Below the pieces are notes generated by a model. The model saw only the letters and a list, made by a program, of their open reading frames with translations. It ran no database searches and had not been told where the DNA came from. Of a stretch of DNA of 64,000 nt, positions 16,717-25,869 are shown in pieces. Positions within the stretch are counted from its first letter, which is position 1. Each line of letters begins with the position of its first letter. This stretch comes from Parahaliea aestuarii (GTDB lineage Bacteria > Pseudomonadota > Gammaproteobacteria > Pseudomonadales > Halieaceae): NCBI RefSeq assembly GCF_008064635.1, contig NZ_VRYZ01000001.1:62001-126000 (forward strand). The letters are read 5' to 3'. The position numbers and the translations under genes are program-made.

Positions 16717-18525
16717 CTAGAACACCGTAGCGCCCGATTCGGCGTCATTCACCGCATCGCGCATAAAGCCGAACAGCTCCCGGCCGGTGCCGTAGTCGCT
16801 GTGATGGCTGGGGCGCGGCGCGTGCCGGCGCTGGGCCCACTCATCGGCGGGCACCAGGGCTTCCAGGGTGCCGGCGGCGGCGTCCAGGCGCACCACATCG
16901 CCATCGAGCAGCTTGCCGATGGGGCCGCCGGCCAGCGCTTCCGGGGTCAGGTGAATGGCCGCGGGGACCTTGCCCGACGCACCTGACATGCGCCCGTCGG
17001 TGACCAGCGCGACCTTGTGGCCGCGGTCCTGCAGGACGCCGAGGAAGGGAGTGAGTTTGTGCAACTCCGGCATGCCATTGGCCCGCGGGCCCTGGAAACG
17101 CACCACGGCGATGATATCGCGGTCCAGTTCGCCGGCCTCGAAGGCGATGCGCAGGTCGTCCTGTTCGGTAAAGATACGCACCGGGGCTTCCACCACGCGA
17201 TGTTCTTCCTCGACCGCTGAGACCTTGATCACCGCGCGGCCGAGGTTGCCGTCCAGCAGGCGCAGGCCGCCCTCCGGCTGGAAGGGTTCGCTGGCGGGGC
17301 GCAGGACGTCGGGGTCGGCACTTTCCTGCACACCGTCCACATGGCTCAGGCGACCGTCCAGCAGGCGCGGTTCCCGGGTGTAGTGGCGCAGGCCCTTGCC
17401 CCACACAGTGTTCACGTCCTCGTGCATCAGGCCGGCGTCGAGCAGGGTGCGAATCACAAAGGCGCTGCCGCCGGCGGCGTGGAAGTGATTCACATCGGCG
17501 CTGCCGTTCGGGTAGACCCTGGCGATCAGCGGCACGATGGAGGACAGTTCACTGAAATCCTGCCAGTCGATGATGATGCCGGCGTTGCGCGCCACGGCGA
17601 TCCAGTGGATGGCGTGGTTGGTGGAACCGCCGGTGGCGAGCAGGGCGGCGATGGCGTTGACGATGCACTTCTCGTCCACCACTTCGGCCATCGGCGTGTA
17701 CTCGCTGCCGAGAGCGGTGATTTTGCACAGCCGTTCAGTGGCCGCGTTGGTCAGGTGCTCGCGCAGTTCGGTGCCGGGGTTTTCGAAGGCGGCGCCGGGT
17801 ACGTGCAGGCCCATGGCCTCCAGCAACATCTGGTTGCTGTTGGCGGTGCCGTAGAAGGTGCAGGTGCCCTGGCCGTGGTAGGCCTGGCTTTCCGCTTCCA
17901 GCAGTTTGTCGCGCCCCACCTTGCCCTCGGCGAACAGCTGGCGCACCGCGGCTTTGTCCTTGTTTGACAGGCCCGAGGTCATGGGCCCGGCGGGGACGAA
18001 AATTACCGGCAGGTGACCGAAGGACAGGGCGCCGATCAGCAGTCCCGGCACGATTTTGTCGCACACGCCCAGGCACAGGGCGCCATCGAACATGTTGTGG
18101 GACAGGGCGATGGCGGTAGCGCCGGCGATAATGTCGCGGGAGAACAGGCTCAACTCCATGCCCGCAGTGCCCTGGGTGACGCCGTCGCACATGGCGGGAA
18201 CGCCGCCGGCGACCTGGGCGGTGCAGCCCACCGCGTGGGCGGCGCGTTTGATCTGGTCAGGGAATTCCCCCAGCGGTTGGTGGGCCGAGAGCATGTCGTT
18301 GTAGGCGTTGACGATGCCGATATTGGCCGCCTCGGTCAGTTTGAGGCTCTGTTTGTCGCCCTCGCCGCAGGCGGCGAAGCCGTGGGCCAGGTTGGAGCAG
18401 GGCAGGCCGCCGCGCAGGGGGCCCTTGCCGCGCATCTCCGCCATGCGCGCCAGGTAGGCGCGGCGGGAGTTGGCACTGCGTTCGATGATGCGTGCGGTGA
18501 TGTCCGCGAGTCGTGAATCTGTCAT
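16717..18525 (-). CDS. edd: Phosphogluconate dehydratase
   Basis: 602 residues of the IlvD/Edd family. Edd-type landmarks include [67 protein letters not shown] and the C-terminal [18 protein letters not shown]. It dehydrates 6-phosphogluconate to KDPG in the Entner-Doudoroff route using an iron-sulfur cluster. The ATG at 18525 overlaps the pgl stop (ATGA); a GTG three codons upstream is possible. No eda or glk follows within the window. Confidence 0.95.
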   Translation of the reverse strand: MTDSRLADITARIIERSANSRRAYLARMAEMRGKGPLRGGLPCSNLAHGFAACGEGDKQSLKLTEAANIGIVNAYNDMLSAHQPLGEFPDQIKRAAHAVGCTAQVAGGVPAMCDGVTQGTAGMELSLFSRDIIAGATAIALSHNMFDGALCLGVCDKIVPGLLIGALSFGHLPVIFVPAGPMTSGLSNKDKAAVRQLFAEGKVGRDKLLEAESQAYHGQGTCTFYGTANSNQMLLEAMGLHVPGAAFENPGTELREHLTNAATERLCKITALGSEYTPMAEVVDEKCIVNAIAALLATGGSTNHAIHWIAVARNAGIIIDWQDFSELSSIVPLIARVYPNGSADVNHFHAAGGSAFVIRTLLDAGLMHEDVNTVWGKGLRHYTREPRLLDGRLSHVDGVQESADPDVLRPASEPFQPEGGLRLLDGNLGRAVIKVSAVEEEHRVVEAPVRIFTEQDDLRIAFEAGELDRDIIAVVRFQGPRANGMPELHKLTPFLGVLQDRGHKVALVTDGRMSGASGKVPAAIHLTPEALAGGPIGKLLDGDVVRLDAAAGTLEALVPADEWAQRRHAPRPSHHSDYGTGRELFGFMRDAVNDAESGATVF

Positions 18526-19232
18526 GGAGCCCACCAGATGGAAAGCGGTGTTGTGGATTGCCTGAGCACGGCGGCGACCGGGTAGCCCCGGGCAATGGCA
18601 TTGCCAAGGACGGCCTTCTTGTCCTCGCCGGTGATGTGCAGGATGATTTCCGCGCTGTTGAGTACAGCCGGCAGTGTCAGTGTCATGCGGGTGTGGGGCG
18701 CGGTCACCGGCTCGGTGGCCGCCACCAGGTCGGTACCGGCCCGGTCCAGCAGGCGCGGCAGGTTGGCCGCCTGGGGAAACCAGGAGGCGGTGTGGCCGTC
18801 GCCGCCCATGCCCAGTACCAGGGCGCTGAAGGGACGGGCCAGGGCGGCAATGCGCGCGCTGGCCTCTCCCTCGCCCTCAATGGCGCGCTGGTGTGGGGTT
18901 TTCAGGCCGATCACCCGTGCTGCGGCGGCTGGACCGAGGTGCAGGTGCTCGCGCAGCAAACGCTCATTGGAGTCCGGGTGGTCTGTGTCCACCCAGCGTT
19001 CATCCACCAGGGTCAGGCTCACCGCAGGCCAGTCGAGCACCTGCTGTGCCAGGGCCTGAAACATCGGCACGGGCGTGCTGCCGCCGGACAGGGCCAGGCA
19101 GGCCGCGCCCCTGGTCTCGATATCGGCGCGCAGTCTCGCCGCGAGATACTGCGCCAGCGCCGCGGCCAGCCCGTCGCGGCTGTCGAAGTTATGCCACTGC
19201 TGGCCCATATCCGCTCCCGCCGACTCACTCAT
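18522..19232 (-). CDS. pgl: 6-phosphogluconolactonase
   Basis: 236 residues of the glucosamine-6-phosphate isomerase/6PGL fold. It has the ALSGGSTP motif near the N-terminus, [18 protein letters not shown] in the middle, and [16 protein letters not shown] as the active-site signature. It hydrolyses 6-phosphogluconolactone between Zwf and Edd. ATG 19232 lies inside the end of zwf (8-base overlap) with AGGAG 5-6 bases upstream; the longer open frame lacks ribosome-site support. Its stop overlaps the edd start. Confidence 0.93.
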   Translation of the reverse strand: MSESAGADMGQQWHNFDSRDGLAAALAQYLAARLRADIETRGAACLALSGGSTPVPMFQALAQQVLDWPAVSLTLVDERWVDTDHPDSNERLLREHLHLGPAAAARVIGLKTPHQRAIEGEGEASARIAALARPFSALVLGMGGDGHTASWFPQAANLPRLLDRAGTDLVAATEPVTAPHTRMTLTLPAVLNSAEIILHITGEDKKAVLGNAIARGYPVAAVLRQSTTPLSIWWAP

Positions 19233-20679
19233 ACCAGCTCCTGTCGTCGCGGGCGGTGAGGGCTGTGGAAGCATTCGGGCCCATGGTGCCGGAGTTGTAG
19301 GATTTCACCGGCATGGCGGTTTCGTCCCAGGCCTCGATGATGGTGTCGATCCAGCGCCAGGCGGTCTCCACCTCGTCGCGGCGCATGAACAGGGTCTGGT
19401 CGCCGTTGATGGCGTCCAGCAGCAGGCGCTCGTAGGCGTCGTAGCTGTCGTTCTTGTCGCTGCGGTCGTCGGTCAGGTGCAGTTCCACCGGCTGCAGGCG
19501 CAGGTTGCGGGTGAGGCCCGGCTTTTTGTTGAGGGTGTGCATGGTGATGGTTTCGTCCGGTTGCAGGCGAATCACCAGTTTGTTGGTCAGTTCGTTGGGG
19601 TCGTTGGCGAACAGCGAGAACGGCTGCTTCTTGAACTCGATCACGATCTCAGAGTAGCGGCGGCTGAGGCGTTTGCCGGTGCGCAGGTAGAAGGGCACAC
19701 CCGCCCAGCGCCAGTTGTTTATGGTGGCCTTGAGCGCGACGAAGGTCTCCGTATTTTCCGCGTCCTTGTACTCGGCCTCTTCCAGAAAACCCTTTACCGG
19801 CTGGCCGGCCACGGCGCCGGCGTCGTAGCGGCCGCGCACCGTGCAGGCCTTCACATTGGCGGCGGTGATCGGCTGCAGGCAGCGCAGCACCTTCATTTTC
19901 TCGTCGCGGATGTCACTGGCGTCGAGGCTGGCGGGGGGTTCCATGGCGACGATGGACAACACCTGCAGCAGGTGGTTCTGCACCATGTCCCGCAGGGCGC
20001 CGGTCTTGGCATAGTAGCTGCCGCGTCCCTCCACCCCGATCTCCTCGGCCACGGTGATCTGTACATTGTCGACGAAGGTGTTTTTCCACACCGGATGCAG
20101 CAGGGGGTTGCCGAAGCGCACTGCCAGCAGGTTCTGCACGGTTTCCTTGCCGAGGTAGTGGTCGATGCGGAAGGTAGACTCTTCGCTGAAGACCTGTGCT
20201 ACATCCTCGTTGATGGCGCGGCAGGAATCGAGGTCGTGGCCGAGGGGCTTTTCCAGCACCACGCGACTGTGGTCGTTCACCGCGCCGGCCGCGTCCAGGT
20301 GCTGGCAGATGGTGCCGTAGAGGGAGGGCAGGGTAGCGAGATAGTAGAGCCGGATGGGAGCGCCGTTCTCGTTCAGCAGCCCGGCGAGGTCGGCGTAGTC
20401 CTGGGCATCGCCGGCTTCCACCTGGACGTAGTGCAGGCTGTCGCGAAAGCGCGACCAGATAGCGTCGCTCCAGTGATTGTCCGCCATGAAGCGGCGCAGG
20501 TTGCCCTGGGCTTCTGTGCGGAAGGTCTCGGTATCCATCTCACCGCGGCCGGTGGCGATGATGCGCCCGATACGATCTGCCAGGCCGTGGCGATGCAACT
20601 GGTACAGCGCAGGCAGCAGTTTGCGGGTGGAGAGGTCTCCGGTGCCGCCAAAAATAACCAAATCAACCAACTGACTCAT
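19225..20679 (-). CDS. zwf: Glucose-6-phosphate dehydrogenase
   Basis: 484 residues. NADP-binding GGTGDLS is at 11-17, EKPLG at 143-147, and the active-site RIDHYLGKE at 171-179. The C-terminal domain includes PFYLRTGKRL. First enzyme of the oxidative Entner-Doudoroff/pentose phosphate branch and head of zwf-pgl-edd. I chose ATG 20679 because GAGGA lies 9 bases upstream; ATG 20688 would sit directly against that GAGGA. The 154-base upstream gap should carry the promoter; I saw no clear HexR palindrome there. Confidence 0.95.
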   Translation of the reverse strand: MSQLVDLVIFGGTGDLSTRKLLPALYQLHRHGLADRIGRIIATGRGEMDTETFRTEAQGNLRRFMADNHWSDAIWSRFRDSLHYVQVEAGDAQDYADLAGLLNENGAPIRLYYLATLPSLYGTICQHLDAAGAVNDHSRVVLEKPLGHDLDSCRAINEDVAQVFSEESTFRIDHYLGKETVQNLLAVRFGNPLLHPVWKNTFVDNVQITVAEEIGVEGRGSYYAKTGALRDMVQNHLLQVLSIVAMEPPASLDASDIRDEKMKVLRCLQPITAANVKACTVRGRYDAGAVAGQPVKGFLEEAEYKDAENTETFVALKATINNWRWAGVPFYLRTGKRLSRRYSEIVIEFKKQPFSLFANDPNELTNKLVIRLQPDETITMHTLNKKPGLTRNLRLQPVELHLTDDRSDKNDSYDAYERLLLDAINGDQTLFMRRDEVETAWRWIDTIIEAWDETAMPVKSYNSGTMGPNASTALTARDDRSWYE

Positions 20680-20833
20680 ACACGTCATTCCTCAAAACGA
20701 TGAGTTATGGGGTGTGTCGAACCCGTACTTACGGGGGCATTGGCGGTGATTCAGTCCGCGGCATTCTGTGTGCGCCGCTGGGGGTGGCCATGATAGCAGA
20801 GTGAATCGGGAAATGTGCGACGGCGAAAAAAAT

Positions 20834-22930
20834 TCACATGGCGCCGGCCGAGCCAGCGCCGCGTTCGGCAGTAATCAGTCTGCCGATGTCAGCCGCCGGC
20901 AGGGGGCGGCTGTACAGGTAGCCCTGGTACTGCTGGCCCTTGAGCCGGCGGATGAAGTCCAGCTGTGCGTCGGTTTCCACCCCCTCTGCAACCACCTCCA
21001 GATCCAGCGAGTGGGCGAGCATGATCAGCGCCCGGACGATGGCGGCATCCTGGTGGTCGCTGGTGACACCGGCGGTGAACGAGCGGTCTACCTTGAGGCA
21101 GCGTATCGGGAAGCGCTTGAGCTGCGAAAGATTGGAATAGCCGGTGCCGAAGTCGTCAATGGACAGCGCAATGCCGAGGCTGTCGAGCTGGCGAAAAATG
21201 CGCAGCGCATTATCCGGGTCCTGCATGATCGCCGTTTCTGTGAGCTCGAATTCCAGCTGTTCGGGCGCCAGGCCGGTTTCCTCAAGGATGTGCCTTACCC
21301 GGGAGACAAAATCCTTTTCGTTCAGTTGCCGGGCCGAAAGATTGACGGCAACCGTCAGCTCCCCGAGGCCGGAGGTGCGCCAGCGCTCGAGCTGGCTACA
21401 GGCCTCGCGCAGCACCCATTCGCCGATGGGCACGATCAGGCCGGTGTCCTCGGCGATAGCGATGGCCTCCTCCGGGGGGACTTCACCCAGTTCCGTATCG
21501 GTCCAGCGCAACAGGGCTTCCACCCCGCGGGTGCGGCCGCTGTCGACATCCACTTTGGGCTGGTAGGCGAGCTTGAGGGAATTTTCCTCCAGCGCCAGTC
21601 GCAGGCGCTGCTCCAACTGGTTGCGACGATCCTGCATGGAGCGCATACCGTGTTCGTAGAATTGCAGCTTGTTGCGGCCGAGATCCTTGGCGCGGTACAT
21701 GGCGGTATCGGCATGCACGATGAGCAGGTGTGCGCTGTCGCCGTGTTCGGGGTAGAGGCTGATACCGACGCTGCAGGAGGTGCGCACAATGTGCTGGTCT
21801 AATTGGAAAGGACTCTCCAGTGAACCGATGATGCGGCGCGCGAGCGTCGTGCTTTCCTCGCGGCTGGTGCCATTGCCGGTGACAATCAGGAATTCGTCGC
21901 CGCCCACCCGGGCGACGATGTCGTCATTGCGGGTGGAGGATTGCAGGCGTTTGCCGACCAGCTTGAGTAGCTGGTCGCCGGCGTGGTGTCCGAGGGAATC
22001 GTTGATGCTCTTGAAGCGATCCAGGTCGACAAACAGGACGGCAAACCCCGTATTCCTGTCGTCTGCCTGTACCAGGCCCGACTCGAGTCGCTGTTCCACG
22101 GCCAGTCGGTTGGGCATGCGGGTGAGTGGGTCCATCAGCGCCAGGCTGCGCAATTCCTGGTTGGCTTCCTGCAGGGAGTTGGCCAGTCGGGTCGTCTTGG
22201 AAACCAGGTGGCTGTCATAGACCGCCATCAGCATGGCGATCAGCAGGATGCCACTCGCGATACCGGCGATGGTGATGGCCATGTAATCGGGGGCGATGCC
22301 TGTTGTGCTGTGTGTCATGAACGGGGTGGTGTCGTAGATGGCGGCGGCCATCCCGGTGTAGTGCATGCCGGTAATGCCCACCGCCATCACCAGCGCGGCT
22401 ATGCTGCGCAGCCACAGCGGGCTGCGCACACTGCCGTTCAGGTAGAAGGACAGCCACAGGGCCGCGGTGGAGGCGCCGATGGCAATGAGCACTGATACGC
22501 TGAACAGTGTGGGATCGTAGCCAGTGGGGGTGTGGCTGAGCATCGCCTCCATACCGAGGTAGTGCATCAGGCAGACGCCGGCGCCCATGGTGAGGCCGCC
22601 CACCGACAGGCGCCCCGTGGTCGGTGTCGGCGCGCAGACAATCAACAGGGCCAGCGCGGATGCCAGCATGGCTGCTAGCATCGATAGCAGGGTCAGCGAC
22701 AGGTCGTACTGCATGTGGCCGCCGGTCTTCATTGCCAGCATGCCGATGAAGTGCATGGACCAGATACCGCCCCCCATGGCCAGTGCGCCGCCACACAGCC
22801 ACACATAGCGCGCGGCTTTTTCCGCTGCGCGCAGTCGGCCCGCCAGGTCGAGGGCGGTGAGTGAGGTGAAGGCGGCCACAATGAAGGAAAGAGCCACCAG
22901 CCAGGGATCAAAACTCAGGAGAAACTGCAT
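20834..22930 (-). CDS. MHYT-GGDEF-EAL membrane signalling protein
   Basis: 698 residues in three domains. MHYT sensor (about 1-245): seven hydrophobic segments with the repeated motif as MHFIGM (59-64), MHYLGM (122-127) and MHYTGM (189-194), proposed to bind a metal that senses O2, CO or NO. GGDEF (about 265-425): intact GGDEF at 343-347 and I-site RNDD at 334-337. EAL (about 440-690): GVEALLRW, DDFGTGYS and VAEGVET present, so phosphodiesterase residues look intact. It may both make and degrade cyclic di-GMP. It lies upstream of zwf on the same strand but is separated by 154 bases. Confidence 0.93.
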   Translation of the reverse strand: MQFLLSFDPWLVALSFIVAAFTSLTALDLAGRLRAAEKAARYVWLCGGALAMGGGIWSMHFIGMLAMKTGGHMQYDLSLTLLSMLAAMLASALALLIVCAPTPTTGRLSVGGLTMGAGVCLMHYLGMEAMLSHTPTGYDPTLFSVSVLIAIGASTAALWLSFYLNGSVRSPLWLRSIAALVMAVGITGMHYTGMAAAIYDTTPFMTHSTTGIAPDYMAITIAGIASGILLIAMLMAVYDSHLVSKTTRLANSLQEANQELRSLALMDPLTRMPNRLAVEQRLESGLVQADDRNTGFAVLFVDLDRFKSINDSLGHHAGDQLLKLVGKRLQSSTRNDDIVARVGGDEFLIVTGNGTSREESTTLARRIIGSLESPFQLDQHIVRTSCSVGISLYPEHGDSAHLLIVHADTAMYRAKDLGRNKLQFYEHGMRSMQDRRNQLEQRLRLALEENSLKLAYQPKVDVDSGRTRGVEALLRWTDTELGEVPPEEAIAIAEDTGLIVPIGEWVLREACSQLERWRTSGLGELTVAVNLSARQLNEKDFVSRVRHILEETGLAPEQLEFELTETAIMQDPDNALRIFRQLDSLGIALSIDDFGTGYSNLSQLKRFPIRCLKVDRSFTAGVTSDHQDAAIVRALIMLAHSLDLEVVAEGVETDAQLDFIRRLKGQQYQGYLYSRPLPAADIGRLITAERGAGSAGAM

Positions 22931-23022
22931 CGCGTTGTTTGGAAAGGCCAGTTTGCGGTGGGTGACAGGGGGTCATCCGCAGGGAAATCGGCCGTTCTGG
23001 CGATAACTTTAGGGTGGTGGTG

Positions 23023-23568
23023 CTATTTCGTTTCCGGGGCGCCGAGTGCCTTGCTGTAGAAACCCGATGTGTCGAAACAGCAGACCCGCTTTTTGCCCGA
23101 GGCCAGCATGTCGCAGGCATCGTGGACCCGTTTGGCCCGGGTGCTGGCCTGTTTCGCCGAGGTGATCCAGTGGATCCAGTCCACGCGGGCCAGGGTGGTC
23201 GTTGCGTCCCAGACGGCCTGCGCGGCGGGAGCTGCTAGCAGGGCCTGTTCAAGATCGGCGGGCAGTTCTGGCTCCGGCTCTTTCGGCACGGGCTGAATGG
23301 CGAGCGTCACTGTGTCCCCTGCCTGTGCTCCTGCGGCCTCGCGCAGGGCGTCGTCCACCAGCAGCCAGTGGCTCTTTTGGCCATCGGGCTCCAAGCGCGC
23401 CTGGAAGGGCTGCCCGTTCAGTGTACCCTCCACCGAGGTTCTTCCGCGCCGGGGCAGCGTGTCGCTGGCCGACTTGGGCAGGACAAGAAACGTCCAGCCG
23501 CCGGCGCCGGCCCTGGCCGGCCGCTGGAGTACCGCGGAGAAGCGGGATGGAGTTTTGGTCTTGGGCAT
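23023..23568 (-). CDS. YdeI/OmpD-associated-like protein with DUF1905 domain
   Basis: 181 residues. The first half is a DUF1905 beta-barrel type (WTFLVLPKSASDTLPRRGRTSVEGTLNGQPF). The second half has the helical YdeI/OmpD-associated pattern (LPADLEQALLAAPAAQAVWDA, HWITSAKQASTRAKRV). Family members are widespread and small, and are loosely linked to stress or bacteriocin tolerance. No enzymatic residues are evident. Single gene, 36 bases downstream of the thioesterase gene on the same strand. Confidence 0.75.
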   Translation of the reverse strand: MPKTKTPSRFSAVLQRPARAGAGGWTFLVLPKSASDTLPRRGRTSVEGTLNGQPFQARLEPDGQKSHWLLVDDALREAAGAQAGDTVTLAIQPVPKEPEPELPADLEQALLAAPAAQAVWDATTTLARVDWIHWITSAKQASTRAKRVHDACDMLASGKKRVCCFDTSGFYSKALGAPETK

Positions 23569-23604
23569 GGTGTGACCTGTCAGGTGAGCGAGTGGTGTGG
23601 CTGT

Positions 23605-24159
23605 TCAGTGATTGTCACGCCAGAGATTGCCCGGTGGACGAATCCGGCTGCCCACACCCTGGGGTTGTGGCTGGGCCAGATGGTGGCTCACCACCGCCTG
23701 CAGCTGAGTATACATGGCCGGTGAAAACATGCAGGAGCGCCGCGCCGCCAGGTCGATGTGGATGTCCACCTGTTCAGCCGCCGCCGTGCGAAAGCCGCGG
23801 GTGAGATTGACCATCTCGTGGAAAAAATGCAGCCGCTTGGTATCTACTGCCAGCAGCCAGGAGCGGATTTCCAGTTCGTCATCGAGCGAGGCCTCGCGCT
23901 CATAGATCAAGTGACTTTCCAGTACTGCCTTGCCACAGCCCGTGGCCTGCACGTAGGCCTCACCCAGTCCCAGGGCTTCAGTGAAATTGACGTGTGCATC
24001 GTAGACGGCCAGGCCGTAGCGAGTGGCATTCATATGGCCGTTAATGTCGATCCATTCCGCGGGGACGCTGATCCGCAGGCCGATAAAGGGGGCTGCCATG
24101 GCAGGGTTGCGGTTGGCGGCGACGGCTGGGTTTTCCGTTTCAAGAGCTGTCTGGTTCAT
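23605..24159 (-). CDS. Hotdog-fold acyl-CoA thioesterase
   Basis: 184 residues. The core EWIDINGHMNATRYGLAVYDA contains the Asp-Ile-Asn-Gly-His-Met pattern of 4-hydroxybenzoyl-CoA thioesterase-like hotdog proteins, where the Asp/Asn is catalytic. ERE and DTKRLHFFHEM beta strands follow. It resembles thioesterases of carnitine/betaine catabolism (LcdH-type C-terminal domain). The N-terminal 20 residues look unstructured; a second ATG at 24099 is an alternative start. The neighbouring acyl-CoA ligase and MBL hydrolase suggest acyl-CoA turnover, but no operon proof. Confidence 0.72.
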   Translation of the reverse strand: MNQTALETENPAVAANRNPAMAAPFIGLRISVPAEWIDINGHMNATRYGLAVYDAHVNFTEALGLGEAYVQATGCGKAVLESHLIYEREASLDDELEIRSWLLAVDTKRLHFFHEMVNLTRGFRTAAAEQVDIHIDLAARRSCMFSPAMYTQLQAVVSHHLAQPQPQGVGSRIRPPGNLWRDNH

Positions 24160-24185
24160 TGGCCTGGGCGTTATCAGCGTGAGTT

Positions 24186-24608
24186 CTATTCCTTGGCGAA
24201 CTGGGCAAACACCTCTTCGCCGCTCAGGTTCCGGGTGTGCTGCGCAAAGTCATAATAGGCGGGCTTCTGGTCGATGAATATTTGCCCCGTCAGCTCCCAG
24301 TCTGCCTCGCTGTCCAGTAGACCGACTGGCAGTGCGTAGTGATCGCCTTCCTTCAGGCGGTAGAAGAGATGTGTCCCGCAATGACGGCAGAAACCACGTT
24401 CTGCCCATTCCGATGAACTGAATATGGAAATATGGTCATTGCCGTCGATGCTCACATCGCCCGCGCACTCCACCGCCAGCAGGGGGCCGCCGCCCCACTT
24501 GCGGCACATGTCGCAGTGGCAGGCCTCGATATGCTCGCTCTTGCTCGTGGCTGTTATGCTGACGGCGCCACAGAGGCAGCTGCCGCGATGCTGTAATGGA
24601 TTTTGCAT
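24186..24608 (-). CDS. GFA/CENP-V family zinc protein
   Basis: 140 residues. Zinc-binding cysteines occur in CLCGAV, CHCDMCRKWGGG and FCRHCGTHLFYR, the full set for the glutathione-dependent formaldehyde-activating (GFA) fold. Family members include S-hydroxymethyl-glutathione synthase and many proteins of unknown role, so no reaction is assigned. GGGGAG lies 8 bases before ATG 24608. Confidence 0.85.
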   Translation of the reverse strand: MQNPLQHRGSCLCGAVSITATSKSEHIEACHCDMCRKWGGGPLLAVECAGDVSIDGNDHISIFSSSEWAERGFCRHCGTHLFYRLKEGDHYALPVGLLDSEADWELTGQIFIDQKPAYYDFAQHTRNLSGEEVFAQFAKE

Positions 24609-24687
24609 GACCTTCTCCCCGGTGGTGTTGGGTTTCAGCTTAGCCTAAATTTCCCCGGCTTGAAGCCGGGCGGGCTCGCCATACAGG

Positions 24688-25764
24688 CTAGTCGAACGCC
24701 GCGCCTTCCGGCAGCTGGCGATACCATTTCACCCCGTTTTCATCCATCTCGAAACTCGCCTGGCGCCGGTGTACCAGGCAGTTCAGGTTGGCCATGGTCT
24801 CGCCGGTGGCGAGGCCAAAGTTGTGGCCTTCCAGTTTGCGGTTGAACAGGGCGGGAAAGCAGTCGACGGCGCGGCGCGGCTCGCTCAGGTAGTCGTAGAG
24901 GGTGGCCAGGTCGCGCTTGTGCGATTCGATGATCTGGGTGAGGCGGGTGTGCAGGCCGTAGAAGGGCGCCTCGTGGGCCGGCAGCACCAGCAGGTCGTCG
25001 GGCAGCAGGGAACGGATGCGGTTGCAGGAGTCCAGCCACTCGGAGATCGGGTCGCCGTGGGGCTCGGTGGGAAAGACACTGACGTTGGGCGTGATCTTCG
25101 GCAGTACCTGGTCGCCGGAGATCAGCAGCTTCAGGCCCGGGCAGTAGAGGCAGGCGTGCTCGGGTGAGTGGCCGCTGCCGACGATCACCTGCCAGTAGCG
25201 GTCGCCGATGGTCAGGGTTTCGCGGTCGGTAAGGCGCCGGTAGCTGTCGGGCAGGGTGTATACGGCCTTGCCGAAACCGCCGAACTTTTCCCGGTAGCTC
25301 TGTAACTGCTCTTCGTTGTAACCGGCTTCGCGGTAGAAGCGAATGGCCACTTCCGGCGCCGGGCGGCCGGTGTCGCCGACCATGGCGCGGCACATCAGGA
25401 ATTCGTCGCGGGTCATCCACAGTTCGCAGCCGAAGCGCTCCAGCAGCCAGCCGGCCAGGCCGATGTGGTCGGGGTGCATGTGGGTGACGATGACGCGGGT
25501 GACCGGCTTGCCGGCCATGAAGCCGCTGAACAGCTGCTCCCATATTTTCTGGCTGTCGGGCAGGTTGAGGCAGGTGTCCACCACCGTCCAGCCATCGCCG
25601 TCTTCCAGCAGCCAGATATTGATGTGATCCAGCGACATCGGCATGGGGAAGCGCGCCCAGTACACACCGGGGGCGATTTCCTCGGGCTGGCCGGGGGCGG
25701 GGTTGGCTTTGCGGCCGTAGGGGTAGGTCAGGCCGCGAAAGGTTTCGCTGGGGTCGTTGAGCAT
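24688..25764 (-). CDS. Metallo-beta-lactamase-fold hydrolase
   Basis: 358 residues. The metal-binding HMHPDH is within VIVTHMHPDHIGLAG (about 93-106). A second histidine is in VIVGSGHSPEHACL and an Asp in KLLISGDQVLPK, as in glyoxalase-II-like MBL enzymes. It ends with a helical extension of about 100 residues, seen in MBL hydrolases associated with acyl/steroid metabolism. The gene is directly downstream of the acyl-CoA ligase (25870) with 105 bases between, possibly the same transcript. Confidence 0.83.
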   Translation of the reverse strand: MLNDPSETFRGLTYPYGRKANPAPGQPEEIAPGVYWARFPMPMSLDHINIWLLEDGDGWTVVDTCLNLPDSQKIWEQLFSGFMAGKPVTRVIVTHMHPDHIGLAGWLLERFGCELWMTRDEFLMCRAMVGDTGRPAPEVAIRFYREAGYNEEQLQSYREKFGGFGKAVYTLPDSYRRLTDRETLTIGDRYWQVIVGSGHSPEHACLYCPGLKLLISGDQVLPKITPNVSVFPTEPHGDPISEWLDSCNRIRSLLPDDLLVLPAHEAPFYGLHTRLTQIIESHKRDLATLYDYLSEPRRAVDCFPALFNRKLEGHNFGLATGETMANLNCLVHRRQASFEMDENGVKWYRQLPEGAAFD

Positions 25765-25869
25765 GGTGGGATCCGCTGGGTACAGAGGCGGATATGGTGG
25801 GGGCTGGGGCCGGAGCTGTCCAGTCCGGGGCCCCTCCGCGCCCTGTTTCCCCAGTGGTTGTGTACCTAT

